Assembly: GCF_963678635.1 (NCBI RefSeq)
Contig: NC_087067.1
Coordinates: 32,460,401 to 32,524,400 of the forward strand
DNA from: Symsagittifera roscoffensis
Lineage: Eukaryota; Xenacoelomorpha; Acoela; Convolutidae
DNA length: 64,000 nt
Direction: 5' to 3'
The notes beneath the pieces are model-generated. The model had not been told where the DNA came from. It did not search any database and saw only the letters and a program-made list of their open reading frames with translations. Positions 50,135-63,248 of this stretch are shown piece after piece. The position numbers were made by a program, and so were the translations under genes. The number at the start of each line of letters is the position of its first letter. Position 1 is the first letter of the stretch.

Positions 50135-51387
50135 TGAAAATTCTGAACCTGCAAATTACCTTAATAGAGTGAAGATGTCAGTATGAAGAGTCTAATTGAG
50201 ACTGGTGAATTGCGCGAACGGCCATAACTTGCCCAAAAAAATTAAGACTTCCAAATTTTGCTATTTCTATCGTAAGACCATCGTCAAATCTTGGGGGACT
50301 GAGAAAATGAATCAATTTCGTCGAACCAGTTCAAAGTTATGAGTTCTTGAAAGCTCGGTGATGCCAAAAAGTTAAGCCTAATCGAGCGTGGTGCAAAAAA
50401 CGAAAATTTCAAAATTTTTGTTATTTTCTGTCTAAATTTTATTTTTTCAATATCGTATCACAATTTTGGACTCAGAACAATTCCAACGAGCTCAAAACGA
50501 CTTCTTTAGCTTCAGTGTTCGTGGAGTAATCATCAGTTGAAATTTTGGGGGGAGCTGAAATTCGGCCATTTTGGAAGAAAATCGACCTAAAAGCTAACTT
50601 TTAAGTTAGTGCAATTTTTTTCTTGCATTTTTCATAAAATGGGGTGCTCTCTGCTGTCGCAGAGTGCATTCAAAGAAACTTATCAAATAGATTTGAAAAC
50701 TTACCTATTTAATAAGTTTATCACAACAATTAGGCTAAAAGCATCTATCAGTATCCTGGCTGGTATTCGACCATATGCCACTAACGTTGAGTGAGCGGCT
50801 ATCATGCCATAGATGGTCATCTAAGACACCCTGTACACGCTCCGTAGGTTTTGACCAGCCGATTTGGCCATAAAACTCATTGGGCCAAAAAAATTCTGAA
50901 AATTGTCAATTTTTCAAATTTTGTTTGAATTGCATAAATTATAACGTGAGCGTGCAAAATTTTACATGGTATAAGAGCATATTTCTACTCTCGCGCGAGG
51001 GCGAGTGTTTTAAAAGTAATGTACATAGTTATATGCTAGTCAGGATATAAATGGAAGCGGAATTACTCAAATGCCTAAGGCAGAACCGCAGATTCTGTCT
51101 TTGTCTACATCGTTAAGCCCATGTCGTATGTAACGGCACAAACGCAGATGGTTATAACGTAGTCTACTGTACTCTTACGATAGATTTACTAGCCAGCAGG
51201 GGAGTTTTGTTAGGGCGAAGTGTCATTATGGCTACCTCTTTTCAACTTTCCCCCTTGACCTTTCATAAGTTGGTCCGGGAGCAACATAGCTCTCAACCCA
51301 GTCGGATAAATATAAATTTTTATGATGCGAGCTGTTTTTTCATTGTTGTGTTCAAGGCATGTACCAAAATTAGGAAAAGGTTTAGCT

Positions 51388-51574
51388 ATCGCTTCTCGGC
51401 CTTTTGGCTAAGATCATGTGTAGTATCTGTTCTTGTCAGCTTAATATCTGGCATGCTGGGCATAGCCTGGCACCAATATTAAACTGATTTTTACTTCCCG
51501 AGTTAACACCGAAGCTTGCTTCAGTTGACTCACGGATTGTCCCGGTCTTACACTACCATCGGGAGCAGTCCACC
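51388..51574 (+). ncRNA. U2 snRNA, copy 36 (reference form)
   Basis: Identical to copy 24. The flank switches from type B (GCATATTACC near 51590) to type A (AAAAAACTTAAG near 51676, then CCAAAAGTT), so an exchange point lies just downstream of this gene. Confidence 0.94.
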
Positions 51575-52826
51575 TGAAAATTCTGAACCTGCATATTACC
51601 TTAATAGAGTGAAGATGTCAGTATGAAGAGTCTAATTGAGACTGGTGAATTGCGCGAACGGCCATAACTTGCCCAAAAAACTTAAGACTTCCAAATTTTG
51701 CTATTTCTATCGTAAGACCATCGTCAAATCTTGGGGGACTGAGAAAATGAATCAATTTCGTCGAACCAGTTCAAAGTTATGAGTTCTTGAAAGCTCGGTG
51801 ATGCCAAAAGTTAAGCCTAATCGAGCGTGGTGCAAAAAACGAAAATTTCAAAATTTTTGTTATTTTCTGTCTAAATTTTATTTTTTCAATATCGTATCAC
51901 AATTTTGGACTCAGAACAATTCCAACGAGCTCAAAACGACTTCTTTAGCTTCAGTGTTCGTGGAGTAATCATCAGTTGAAATTTTGGGGGGAGCTGAAAT
52001 TCGGCCATTTTGGAAGAAAATCGACCTAAAAGCTAACTTTTAAATTAGTGCAATTTTTTTCTTGCATTTTTCATAAAATGGGGTGCTCTCTGCTGTCGCA
52101 GAGTGCATTCAAAGAAACTTCTCAAATAGATTTGAAAACTTACCTATTTAATAAGTTTATCACAACAATTAGGCTAAAAGCATCTATCAGTATCCTGGCT
52201 GGTATTCGACAATATGCCACTAACGTTGAGTGAGCAGCTATCATGCCATCGATGGTCATCTAAGACACCCTGTACACGCTCCGTAGGTTTTGACCAGCCG
52301 ATTTGGCCATAAAACTCATTGGGCCAAAAAAATTCTGAAAATTGTCAATTTTTCAAATTTTGTTTGAATTGCATAAATTATAACGTGAGCGTGCAAAATT
52401 TTACATGGTATAAGAGCATATTTCTACTCTCGCGCGAGGGCGAGTGTTTTAAAAGTAATGTACATAGTTATATGCTAGTCAGGATATAAATGGAAGCGGA
52501 ATTACTCAAATGCCTAAGGCAGAACCGCAGATTCTGTCTTTGTCTACATCGTTAAGCCCATGTCGTATGTAACGGCACAAACGCAGATGGTTATAACGTA
52601 GTCTACTGTACTCTTACGATAGATTTACTAGCCAGCAGGGGAGTTTTGTTAGGGCGAAGTGTCATTATGGCTACCTCTTTTCAACTTTCCCCCTTGACCT
52701 TTCATAAGTTGGTCCGGGAGCAACATAGCTCTCAACCCAGTCGGATAAATATAAATTTTTATGATGCGAGCTGTTTTTTCATTGTTGTGTTCAAGGCATG
52801 TACCAAAATTAGGAAAAGGTTTAGCT

Positions 52827-53013
52827 ATCGCTTCTCGGCCTTTTGGCTAAGATCATGTGTAGTATCTGTTCTTGTCAGCTTAATATCTGGCATGCTGGGC
52901 ATAGCCTGGCACCAATATTAAACTGATTTTTACTTCCCGAGTTAACACCGAAGCTTGCTTCAGTTGACTCACGGATTGTCCCGGTCTTACACTACCATCG
53001 GGAGCAGTCCACC
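52827..53013 (+). ncRNA. U2 snRNA, copy 37 (reference form)
   Basis: Identical to copy 24, with a type A upstream spacer and a type B (GCATATTACC) downstream flank. Confidence 0.94.
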
Positions 53014-54266
53014 TGAAAATTCTGAACCTGCATATTACCTTAATAGAGTGAAGATGTCAGTATGAAGAGTCTAATTGAGACTGGTGAATTGCGCGAACGG
53101 CCATAACTTGCCCAAAAAAATTAAGACTTCCAAATTTTGCTATTTCTATCGTAAGACCATCGTCAAATCTTGGGGGACTGAGAAAATGAATCAATTTCGT
53201 CGAACCAGTTCAAAGTTATGAGTTCTTGAAAGCTCGGTGATGCCAAAAAGTTAAGCCTAATCGAGCGTGGTGCAAAAAACGAAAATTTCAAAATTTTTGT
53301 TATTTTCTGTCTAAATTTTATTTTTTCAATATCGTATCACAATTTTGGACTCAGAACAATTCCAACGAGCTCAAAACGACTTCTTTAGCTTCAGTGTTCG
53401 TGGAGTAATCATCAGTTGAAATTTTGGGGGGAGCTGAAATTCGGCCATTTTGGAAGAAAATCGACCTAAAAGCTAACTTTTAAGTTAGTGCAATTTTTTT
53501 CTTGCATTTTTCATAAAATGGGGTGCTCTCTGCTGTCGCAGAGTGCATTCAAAGAAACTTATCAAATAGATTTGAAAACTTACCTATTTAATAAGTTTAT
53601 CACAACAATTAGGCTAAAAGCATCTATCAGTATCCTGGCTGGTATTCGACCATATGCCACTAACGTTGAGTGAGCGGCTATCATGCCATAGATGGTCATC
53701 TAAGACACCCTGTACACGCTCCGTAGGTTTTGACCAGCCGATTTGGCCATAAAACTCATTGGGCCAAAAAAATTCTGAAAATTGTCAATTTTTCAAATTT
53801 TGTTTGAATTGCATAAATTATAACGTGAGCGTGCAAAATTGTACATGGTATAAGAGCAGATTTCTACTCTCGCGCGAGGGCGAGTGTTTTAAAAGTAATG
53901 TACATAGTTATATGCTAGTCAGGATATAAATGGAAGCGGAATTACTCAAATGCCTAAGGCAGAACCGCAGATTCTGTCTTTGTCTACATCGTTAAGCCCA
54001 TGTCGTATGTAACGGCACAAACGCAGATGGTTATAACGTAGTCTACTGTACTCTTACGATAGATTTACTAGCCAGCAGGGGAGTTTTGTTAGGGCGAAGT
54101 GTCATTATGGCTACCTCTTTTCAACTTTCCCCCTTGACCTTTCATAAGTTGGTCCGGGAGCAACATAGCTCTCAACCCAGTCGGATAAATATAAATTTTT
54201 ATGATGCGAGCTGTTTTTTCATTGTTGTGTTCAAGGCATGTACCAAAATTAGGAAAAGGTTTAGCT

Positions 54267-54454
54267 ATTGCTTCTCGGCCTTTTGGCTAAGATCATGTGT
54301 AGTATCTGTTCTTGTCAGCTTAATATCTGGCATGCTGGGCATAGCCTGGCACCAATATTAAACTGATTTTTACTTCCCGAGTTAACACCGAAGCTTGCTT
54401 CAGTTGACTCACGGATTGTCCCCGGTCTTACACTACCATCGGGAGCAGTCCACC
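54267..54454 (+). ncRNA. U2 snRNA, copy 38 (type A)
   Basis: C3T and the extra stem IV C. Its unit repeats the private spacer markers of unit 33 about 7.2 kb earlier (TTGTACATGG, near 53840). Last type A copy in the window. Confidence 0.93.
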
Positions 54455-55706
54455 TGAAAATTCTGAACCTGCAAATTACCTTAATAGAGTGAAGATGTCA
54501 GTATGAAGAGTCTAATTGAGACTGGTGAATTGCGCGAACGGCCATAACTTGCCCAAAAAACTTAAGACTTCCAAATTTTGCTATTTCTATCGTAAGACCA
54601 TCGTCAAATCTTGGGGGACTGAGAAAATGAATCAATTTCGTCGAACCAGTTCAAAGTTATGAGTTCTTGAAAGCTCGGTGATGCCAAAAGTTAAGCCTAA
54701 TCGAGCGTGGTGCAAAAAACGAAAATTTCAAAATTTTTGTTATTTTCTGTCTAAATTTTATTTTTTCAATATCGTATCACAATTTTGGACTCAGAACAAT
54801 TCCAACAAGCTCAAAACGACTTCTTTAGCTTCAGTGTTCGTGGAGTAATCATCAGTTGAAATTTTGGGGGGAGCTGAAATTCGGCCATTTTGGAAGAAAA
54901 TCGACCTAAAAGCTAACTTTTAAATTAGTGCAATTTTTTTCTTGCATTTTTCATAAAATGGGGTGCTCTCTGCTGTCGCAGAGTGCATTCAAAGAAACTT
55001 CTCAAATAGATTTGAAAACTTACCTATTTAATAAGTTTATCACAACAATTAGGCTAAAAGCATCTATCAGTATCCTGGCTGGTATTCGACAATATGCCAC
55101 TAACGTTGAGTGAGCAGCTATCATGCCATCGATGGTCATCTAAGACACCCTGTACACGCTCCGTAGGTTTTGACCAGCCGATTTGGCCATAAAACTCATT
55201 GGGCCAAAAAAATTCTGAAAATTGTCAATTTTTCAAATTTTGTTTGAATTGCATAAATTATAACGTGAGCGTGCAAAATTTTACATGGTATAAGAGCATA
55301 TTTCTACTCTCGCGCGAGGGCGAGTGTTTTAAAAGTAATGTACATAGTTATATGCTAGTCAGGATATAAATGGAAGCGGAATTACTCAAATGCCTAAGGC
55401 AGAACCGCAGATTCTGTCTTTGTCTACATCGTTAAGCCCATGTCGTATGTAACGGCACAAACGCAGATGGTTATAACGTAGTCTACTGTACTCTTACGAT
55501 AGATTTACTAGCCAGCAGGGGAGTTTTGTTAGGGCGAAGTGTCATTATGGCTACCTCTTTTCAACTTTCCCCCTTGACCTTTCATAAGTTGGTCCGGGAG
55601 CAACATAGCTCTCAACCCAGTCGGATAAATATAAATTTTTATGATGCGAGCTGTTTTTTCATTGTTGTGTTCAAGGCATGTACCAAAATTAGGAAAAGGT
55701 TTAGCT

Positions 55707-55893
55707 ATCGCTTCTCGGCCTTTTGGCTAAGATCATGTGTAGTATCTGTTCTTGTCAGCTTAATATCTGGCATGCTGGGCATAGCCTGGCACCAATATTA
55801 AACTGATTTTTACTTCCCGAGTTAACACCGAAGCTTGCTTCAGTTGACTCACGGATTGTCCCGGTCTTTCACTACCATCGGGAGCAGTCCACC
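55707..55893 (+). ncRNA. U2 snRNA, copy 39
   Basis: A163T in the stem IV loop. Its upstream spacer shares CCAACAAGCTC (near 54803) with unit 34 (near 47604), the second half of the duplicated block. Confidence 0.93.
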
Positions 55894-57146
55894 TGAAAAT
55901 TCTGAACCTGCAAATTACCTTAATAGAGTGAAGATGTCAGTATGAAGAGTCTAATTGAGACTGGTGAATTGCGCGAACGGCCATAACTTGCCCAAAAAAA
56001 TTAAGACTTCCAAATTTTGCTATTTCTATCGTAAGACCATCGTCAAATCTTGGGGGACTGAGAAAATGAATCAATTTCGTCGAACCAGTTCAAAGTTATG
56101 AGTTCTTGAAAGCTCGGTGATGCCAAAAAGTTAAGCCTAATCGAGCGTGGTGCAAAAAACGAAAATTTCAAAATTTTTGTTATTTTCTGTCTAAATTTTA
56201 TTTTTTCAATATCGTATCACAATTTTGGACTCAGAACAATTCCAACGAGCTCAAAACGACTTCTTTAGCTTCAGTGTTCGTGGAGTAATCATCAGTTGAA
56301 ATTTTGGGGGGAGCTGAAATTCGGCCATTTTGGAAGAAAATCGACCTAAAAGCTAACTTTTAAGTTAGTGCAATTTTTTTCTTGCATTTTTCATAAAATG
56401 GGGTGCTCTCTGCTGTCGCAGAGTGCATTCAAAGAAACTTATCAAATAGATTTGAAAACTTACCTATTTAATAAGTTTATCACAACAATTAGGCTAAAAG
56501 CATCTATCAGTATCCTGGCTGGTATTCGACCATATGCCACTAACGTTGAGTGAGCGGCTATCATGCCATAGATGGTCATCTAAGACACCCTGTACACGCT
56601 CCGTAGGTTTTGACCAGCCGATTTGGCCATAAAACTCATTGGGCCAAAAAAATTCTGAAAATTGTCAATTTTTCAAATTTTGTTTGAATTGCATAAATTA
56701 TAACGTGAGCGTGCAAAATTTTACATGGTATAAGAGCATATTTCTACTCTCGCGCGAGGGCGAGTGTTTTAAAAGTAATGTACATAGTTATATGCTAGTC
56801 AGGATATAAATGGAAGCGGAATTACTCAAATGCCTAAGGCAGAACCGCAGATTCTGTCTTTGTCTACATCGTTAAGCCCATGTCGTATGTAACGGCACAA
56901 ACGCAGATGGTTATAACGTAGTCTACTGTACTCTTACGATAGATTTACTAGCCAGCAGGGGAGTTTTGTTAGGGCGAAGTGTCATTATGGCTACCTCTTT
57001 TCAACTTTCCCCCTTGACCTTTCATAAGTTGGTCCGGGAGCAACATAGCTCTCAACCCAGTCGGATAAATATAAATTTTTATGATGCGAGCTGTTTTTTC
57101 ATTGTTGTGTTCAAGGCATGTACCAAAATTAGGAAAAGGTTTAGCT

Positions 57147-57333
57147 ATCGCTTCTCGGCCTTTTGGCTAAGATCATGTGTAGTATCTGTTCTTGTCAGCT
57201 TAATATCTGGCATGCTGGGCATAGCCTGGCACCAATATTAAACTGATTTTTACTTCCCGAGTTAACACCGAAGCTTGCTTCAGTTGACTCACGGATTGTC
57301 CCGGTCTTACACTACCATCGGGAGCAGTCCACC
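57147..57333 (+). ncRNA. U2 snRNA, copy 40 (reference form)
   Basis: Identical to copy 24, with the GCATATTACC downstream flank. Confidence 0.94.
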
Positions 57334-58586
57334 TGAAAATTCTGAACCTGCATATTACCTTAATAGAGTGAAGATGTCAGTATGAAGAGTCTAATTGAGA
57401 CTGGTGAATTGCGCGAACGGCCATAACTTGCCCAAAAAAATTAAGACTTCCAAATTTTGCTATTTCTATCGTAAGACCATCGTCAAATCTTGGGGGACTG
57501 AGAAAATGAATCAATTTCGTCGAACCAGTTCAAAGTTATGAGTTCTTGAAAGCTCGGTGATGCCAAAAAGTTAAGCCTAATCGAGCGTGGTGCAAAAAAC
57601 GAAAATTTCAAAATTTTTGTTATTTTCTGTCTAAATTTTATTTTTTCAATATCGTATCACAATTTTGGACTCAGAACAATTCCAACGAGCTCAAAACGAC
57701 TTCTTTAGCTTCAGTGTTCGTGGAGTAATCATCAGTTGAAATTTTGGGGGGAGCTGAAATTCGGCCATTTTGGAAGAAAATCGACCTAAAAGCTAACTTT
57801 TAAGTTAGTGCAATTTTTTTCTTGCATTTTTCATAAAATGGGGTGCTCTCTGCTGTCGCAGAGTGCATTCAAAGAAACTTATCAAATAGATTTGAAAACT
57901 TACCTATTTAATAAGTTTATCACAACAATTAGGCTAAAAGCATCTATCAGTATCCTGGCTGGTATTCGACCATATGCCACTAACGTTGAGTGAGCGGCTA
58001 TCATGCCATAGATGGTCATCTAAGACACCCTGTACACGCTCCGTAGGTTTTGACCAGCCGATTTGGCCATAAAACTCATTGGGCCAAAAAAATTCTGAAA
58101 ATTGTCAATTTTTCAAATTTTGTTTGAATTGCATAAATTATAACGTGAGCGTGCAAAATTTTACATGGTATAAGAGCAGATTTCTACTCTCGCGCGAGGG
58201 CGAGTGTTTTAAAAGTAATGTACATAGTTATATGCTAGTCAGGATATAAATGGAAGCGGAATTACTCAAATGCCTAAGGCAGAACCGCAGATTCTGTCTT
58301 TGTCTACATCGTTAAGCCCATGTCGTATGTAACGGCACAAACGCAGATGGTTATAACGTAGTCTACTGTACTCTTACGATAGATTTACTAGCCAGCAGGG
58401 GAGTTTTGTTAGGGCGAAGTGTCATTATGGCTACCTCTTTTCAACTTTCCCCCTTGACCTTTCATAAGTTGGTCCGGGAGCAACATAGCTCTCAACCCAG
58501 TCGGATAAATATAAATTTTTATGATGCGAGCTGTTTTTTCATTGTTGTGTTCAAGGCATGTACCAAAATTAGGAAAAGGTTTAGCT

Positions 58587-58777
58587 ATCGCTTCTCGGCC
58601 TTTTGGCTAAGATCATGTGTAGTATCTGTTCTTGTCAGCTTAATATCTGGCATGCTGGGCATAGCCTGGCACCAATATTATTTAAACTGATTTTTACTTC
58701 CCGAGTTAACACCGAAGCTTGCTTCAGTTGACTCACGGATTGTCCCGGTCTTACACTACCATCGGGAGCAGTCCACC
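58587..58777 (+). ncRNA. U2 snRNA, copy 41 (4-nt insertion before Sm site)
   Basis: Four bases are inserted in the IIc/Sm region (CCAATATTATTTAAACTG), giving 191 nt. The 3' arm of stem IIc is still possible, but the distance from it to the Sm-type site grows. The rest matches the reference. Confidence 0.91.
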
Positions 58778-60030
58778 TGAAAATTCTGAAACTGCAAATT
58801 ACCTTAATAGAGTGAAGATGTCAGTATGAAGAGTCTAATTGAGACTGGTGAATTGCGCGAACGGCCATAACTTGCCCAAAAAACTTAAGACTTCCAAATT
58901 TTGCTATTTCTATCGTAAGACCATCGTCAAATCTTGGGGGACTGAGAAAATGAATCAATTTCGTCGAACCAGTTCAAAGTTATGAGTTCTTGAAAGCTCG
59001 GTGATGCCAAAAAGTTAAGCCTAATCGAGCGTGGTGCAAAAAACGAAAATTTCAAAATTTTTGTTATTTTCTGTCTAAATTTTATTTTTTCAATATCGTA
59101 TCACAATTTTGGACTCAGAACAATTCCAACGAGCTCAAAACGACTTCTTTAGCTTCAGTGTTCGTGGAGTAATCATCAGTTGAAATTTTGGGGGGAGCTG
59201 AAATTCGGCCATTTTGGAAGAAAATCGACCTAAAAGCTAACTTTTAAGTTAGTGCAATTTTTTTCTTGCATTTTTCATAAAATGGGGTGCTCTCTGCTGT
59301 CGCAGAGTGCATTCAAAGAAACTTATCAAATAGATTTGAAAACTTACCTATTTAATAAGTTTATCACAACAATTAGGCTAAAAGCATCTATCAGTATCCT
59401 GGCTGGTATTCGACCATATGCCACTAACGTTGAGTGAGCGGCTATCATGCCATAGATGGTCATCTAAGACACCCTGTACACGCTCCGTAGGTTTTGACCA
59501 GCCGATTTGGCCATAAAACTCATTGGGCCAAAAAAATTCTGAAAATTGTCAATTTTTCAAATTTTGTTTGAATTGCATAAATTATAACGTGAGCGTGCAA
59601 AATTTTACATGGTATAAGAGCATATTTCTACTCTCGCGCGAGGGCGAGTGTTTTAAAAGTAATGTACATAGTTATATGCTAGTCAGGATATAAATGGAAG
59701 CGGAATTACTCAAATGCCTAAGGCAGAACCGCAGATTCTGTCTTTGTCTACATCGTTAAGCCCATGTCGTATGTAACGGCACAAACGCAGATGGTTATAA
59801 CGTAGTCTACTGTACTCTTACGATAGATTTACTAGCCAGCAGGGGAGTTTTGTTAGGGCGAAGTGTCATTATGGCTACCTCTTTTCAACTTTCCCCCTTG
59901 ACCTTTCATAAGTTGGTCCGGGAGCAACATAGCTCTCAACCCAGTCGGATAAATATAAATTTTTATGATGCGAGCTGTTTTTTCATTGTTGTGTTCAAGG
60001 CATGTACCAAAATTAGGAAAAGGTTTAGCT

Positions 60031-60217
60031 ATCGCTTCTCGGTCTTTTGGCTAAGATAATGTGTAGTATCTGTTCTTGTCAGCTGAATATCTGGAATGCT
60101 GGGCATAGCCTGGCACCAATATTAAACTGATTTTTACTTCCCGAGTTAACACCGAAGCTTGCTTCAGTTGACTCACGGATTGTCCCGGTCTTACACTACC
60201 ATCGGGAGCAGTCCACC
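60031..60217 (+). ncRNA. U2 snRNA, copy 42 (probable pseudogene)
   Basis: C13T in stem I, C28A in the U6-pairing segment (AAGATAATG), T55G in the IIa loop/IIc arm, and C65A, which removes the closing pair of stem IIa. The last three are shared with copy 43 only. The changes hit both alternative stem II folds. Confidence 0.88.
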
Positions 60218-61470
60218 TGAAAATTCTGAAACTGCAAATTACCTTAATAGAGTGAAGATGTCAGTATGAAGAGTCTAATTGAGACTGGTGAATTGCGCGA
60301 ACGGCCATAACTTGCCCAAAAAACTTAAGACTTCCAAATTTTGCTATTTCTATCGTAAGACCATCGTCAAATCTTGGGGGACTGAGAAAATGAATCAATT
60401 TCGTCGAACCAGTTCAAAGTTATGAGTTCTTGAAAGCTCGGTGATGCCAAAAAGTTAAGCCTAATCGAGCGTGGTGCAAAAAACGAAAATTTCAAAATTT
60501 TTGTTATTTTCTGTCTAAATTTTATTTTTTCAATATCGTATCACAATTTTGGACTCAGAACAATTCCAACGAGCTCAAAACGACTTCTTTAGCTTCAGTG
60601 TTCGTGGAGTAATCATCAGTTGAAATTTTGGGGGGAGCTGAAATTCGGCCATTTTGGAAGAAAATCGACCTAAAAGCTAACTTTTAAGTTAGTGCAATTT
60701 TTTTCTTGCATTTTTCATAAAATGGGGTGCTCTCTGCTGTCGCAGAGTGCATTCAAAGAAACTTATCAAGTAGATTTGAAAACTTACCTATTTAATAAGT
60801 TTATCACAACAATTAGGCTAAAAGCATCTATCAGTATCCTGGCTGGTATTCGACCATATGCCACTAACGTTGAGTGAGCGGCTATCATGCCATAGATGGT
60901 CATCTAAGACACCCTGTACACGCTCCGTAGGTTTTGACCAGCCGATTTGGCCATAAAACTCATTGGGCCAAAAAAATTCTGAAAATTGTCAATTTTTCAA
61001 ATTTTGTTTGAATTGCATAAATTATAACGTGAGCGTGCAAAATTTTACATGGTATAAGAGCATATTTCTACTCTCGCGCGAGGGCGAGTGTTTTAAAAGT
61101 AATGTACATAGTTATATGCTAGTCAGGATATAAATGGAAGCGGAATTACTCAAATGCCTAAGGCAGAACCGCAGATTCTGTCTTTGTCTACATCGTTAAG
61201 CCCATGTCGTATGTAACGGCACAAACGCAGATGGTTATAACGTAGTCTACTGTACTCTTACGATAGATTTACTAGCCAGCAGGGGAGTTTTGTTAGGGCG
61301 AAGTGTCATTATGGCTACCTCTTTTCAACTTTCCCCCTTGACCTTTCATAAGTTGGTCCGGGAGCAACATAGCTCTCAACCCAGTCGGATAAATATAAAT
61401 TTTTATGATGCGAGCTGTTTTTTCATTGTTGTGTTCAAGGCATGTACCAAAATTAGGAAAAGGTTTAGCT

Positions 61471-61657
61471 ATCGCTTCTCGGCCTTTTGGCTAAGATAAT
61501 GTGTAGTATCTGTTCTTGTCAGCTGAATATCTGGAATGCTGGGCATAGCCTGGCACCAATATTAAACTGATTTTTACTTCCCGAGTTAACACCGAAGCTT
61601 GCTTCAGTTGACTCACGGATTGTCCCGGTCTTACACTACCATCGGGAGCAGTCCACC
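61471..61657 (+). ncRNA. U2 snRNA, copy 43 (probable pseudogene)
   Basis: C28A, T55G and C65A as in copy 42, without C13T. Adjacent copies sharing three private changes point to one ancestor and a later unit duplication. Confidence 0.89.
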
Positions 61658-62910
61658 TGAAAATTCTGAAACTGCAAATTACCTTAATAGAGTGAAGATG
61701 TCAGTATGAAGAGTCTAATTGAGACTGGTGAATTGCGCGAACGGCCATAACTTGCCCAAAAAACTTAAGACTTCCAAATTTTGCTATTTCTATCGTAAGA
61801 CCATCGTCAAATCTTGGGGGACTGAGAAAATGAATCAATTTCGTCGAACCAGTTCAAAGTTATGAGTTCTTGAAAGCTCGGTGATGCCAAAAAGTTAAGC
61901 CTAATCGAGCGTGGTGCAAAAAACGAAAATTTCAAAATTTTTGTTATTTTCTGTCTAAATTTTATTTTTTCAATATCGTATCACAATTTTGGACTCAGAA
62001 CAATTCCAACGAGCCCAAAACGACTTCTTTAGCTTCAGTGTTCGTGGAGTAATCATCAGTTGAAATTTTGGGGGGAGCTGAAATTCGGCCATTTTGGAAG
62101 AAAATCGACCTAAAAGCTAACTTTTAAGTTAGTGCAATTTTTTTCTTGCATTTTTCAAAAAATGGGGTGCTCTCTGCTGTCGCAGAGTGCATTCAAAGAA
62201 ACTTATCAAATAGATTTGAAAACTTACCTATTTAATAAGTTTATCACAACAATTAGGCTAAAAGCATCTATCAGTATCCTGGCTGGTATTCGACCATATG
62301 CCACTAACGTTGAGTGAGCAGCTATCATGCGATCGATGGTCATCTAAGACACCCTGTACACGCTCCGTAGGTTTTGACCAGCCGATTTGGCCATAAAACT
62401 CATTGGGCCAAAAAAATTCTGAAAATTGTCAATTTTTCAAATTTTGTTTGAATTGCATAAATTATAACGTGAGCGTGCAAAATTTTACATGGTATAAGAG
62501 CATATTTCTACTCTCGCGCGAGGGCGAGTGTTTTAAAAGTAATGTACATAGTTATATGCTAGTCAGGATATAAATGGAAGCGGAATTACTCAAATGCCTA
62601 AGGCAGAACCGCAGATTCTGTCTTTGTCTACATCGTTAAGCCCATGTCGTATGTAACGGCACAAACGCAGATGGTTATAACGTAGTCTACTGTACTCTTA
62701 CGATAGATTTACTAGCCAGCAGGGGAGTTTTGTTAGGGCGAAGTGTCATTATGGCTACCTCTTTTCAACTTTCCCCCTTGACCTTTCATAAGTTGGTCCG
62801 GGAGCAACATAGCTCTCAACCCAGTCGGATAAATATAAATTTTTATGATGCGAGCTGTTTTTTCATTGTTGTGTTCAAGGCATGTACCAAAATTAGGAAA
62901 AGGTTTAGCT

Positions 62911-63097
62911 ATCGCTTCTCGGCCTTTTGGCTAAGATCATGTGTAGTATCTGTTCTTGTCAGCTTAATATCTGGCATGCTGGGCATAGCCTGGCACCAAT
63001 ATTAAACTGATTTTTACTTCCCGAGTTAACACCGAAGCTTGCTTCAGTTGACTCACGGATTGTCCCGGTCTTACACTACCATCGGGAGCAGTCCACC
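62911..63097 (+). ncRNA. U2 snRNA, copy 44 (reference form)
   Basis: Identical to copy 24, and the last U2 gene in the window. It directly follows the damaged copies 42-43, so the reference form continues beyond them. Confidence 0.94.
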
Positions 63098-63248
63098 TGA
63101 AAATTCTGAAACTGCAAATTACCTTAATAGAGTGAAGATGTCAGTATGAAGAGTCTAATTGAGACTGGTGAATTGCGCGAACGGCCATAACTTGCCCAAA
63201 AAACTTAAGACTTCCAAATTTTGCTATTTCTATCGTAAGACCATCGTC

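Noticed and set aside
1103-63097. The U2 copies as retro-pseudogenes
   Set aside because: They are full length, lack a 3' A tail and target-site duplications, and share upstream flanks, so they spread by tandem amplification and not by retroposition.
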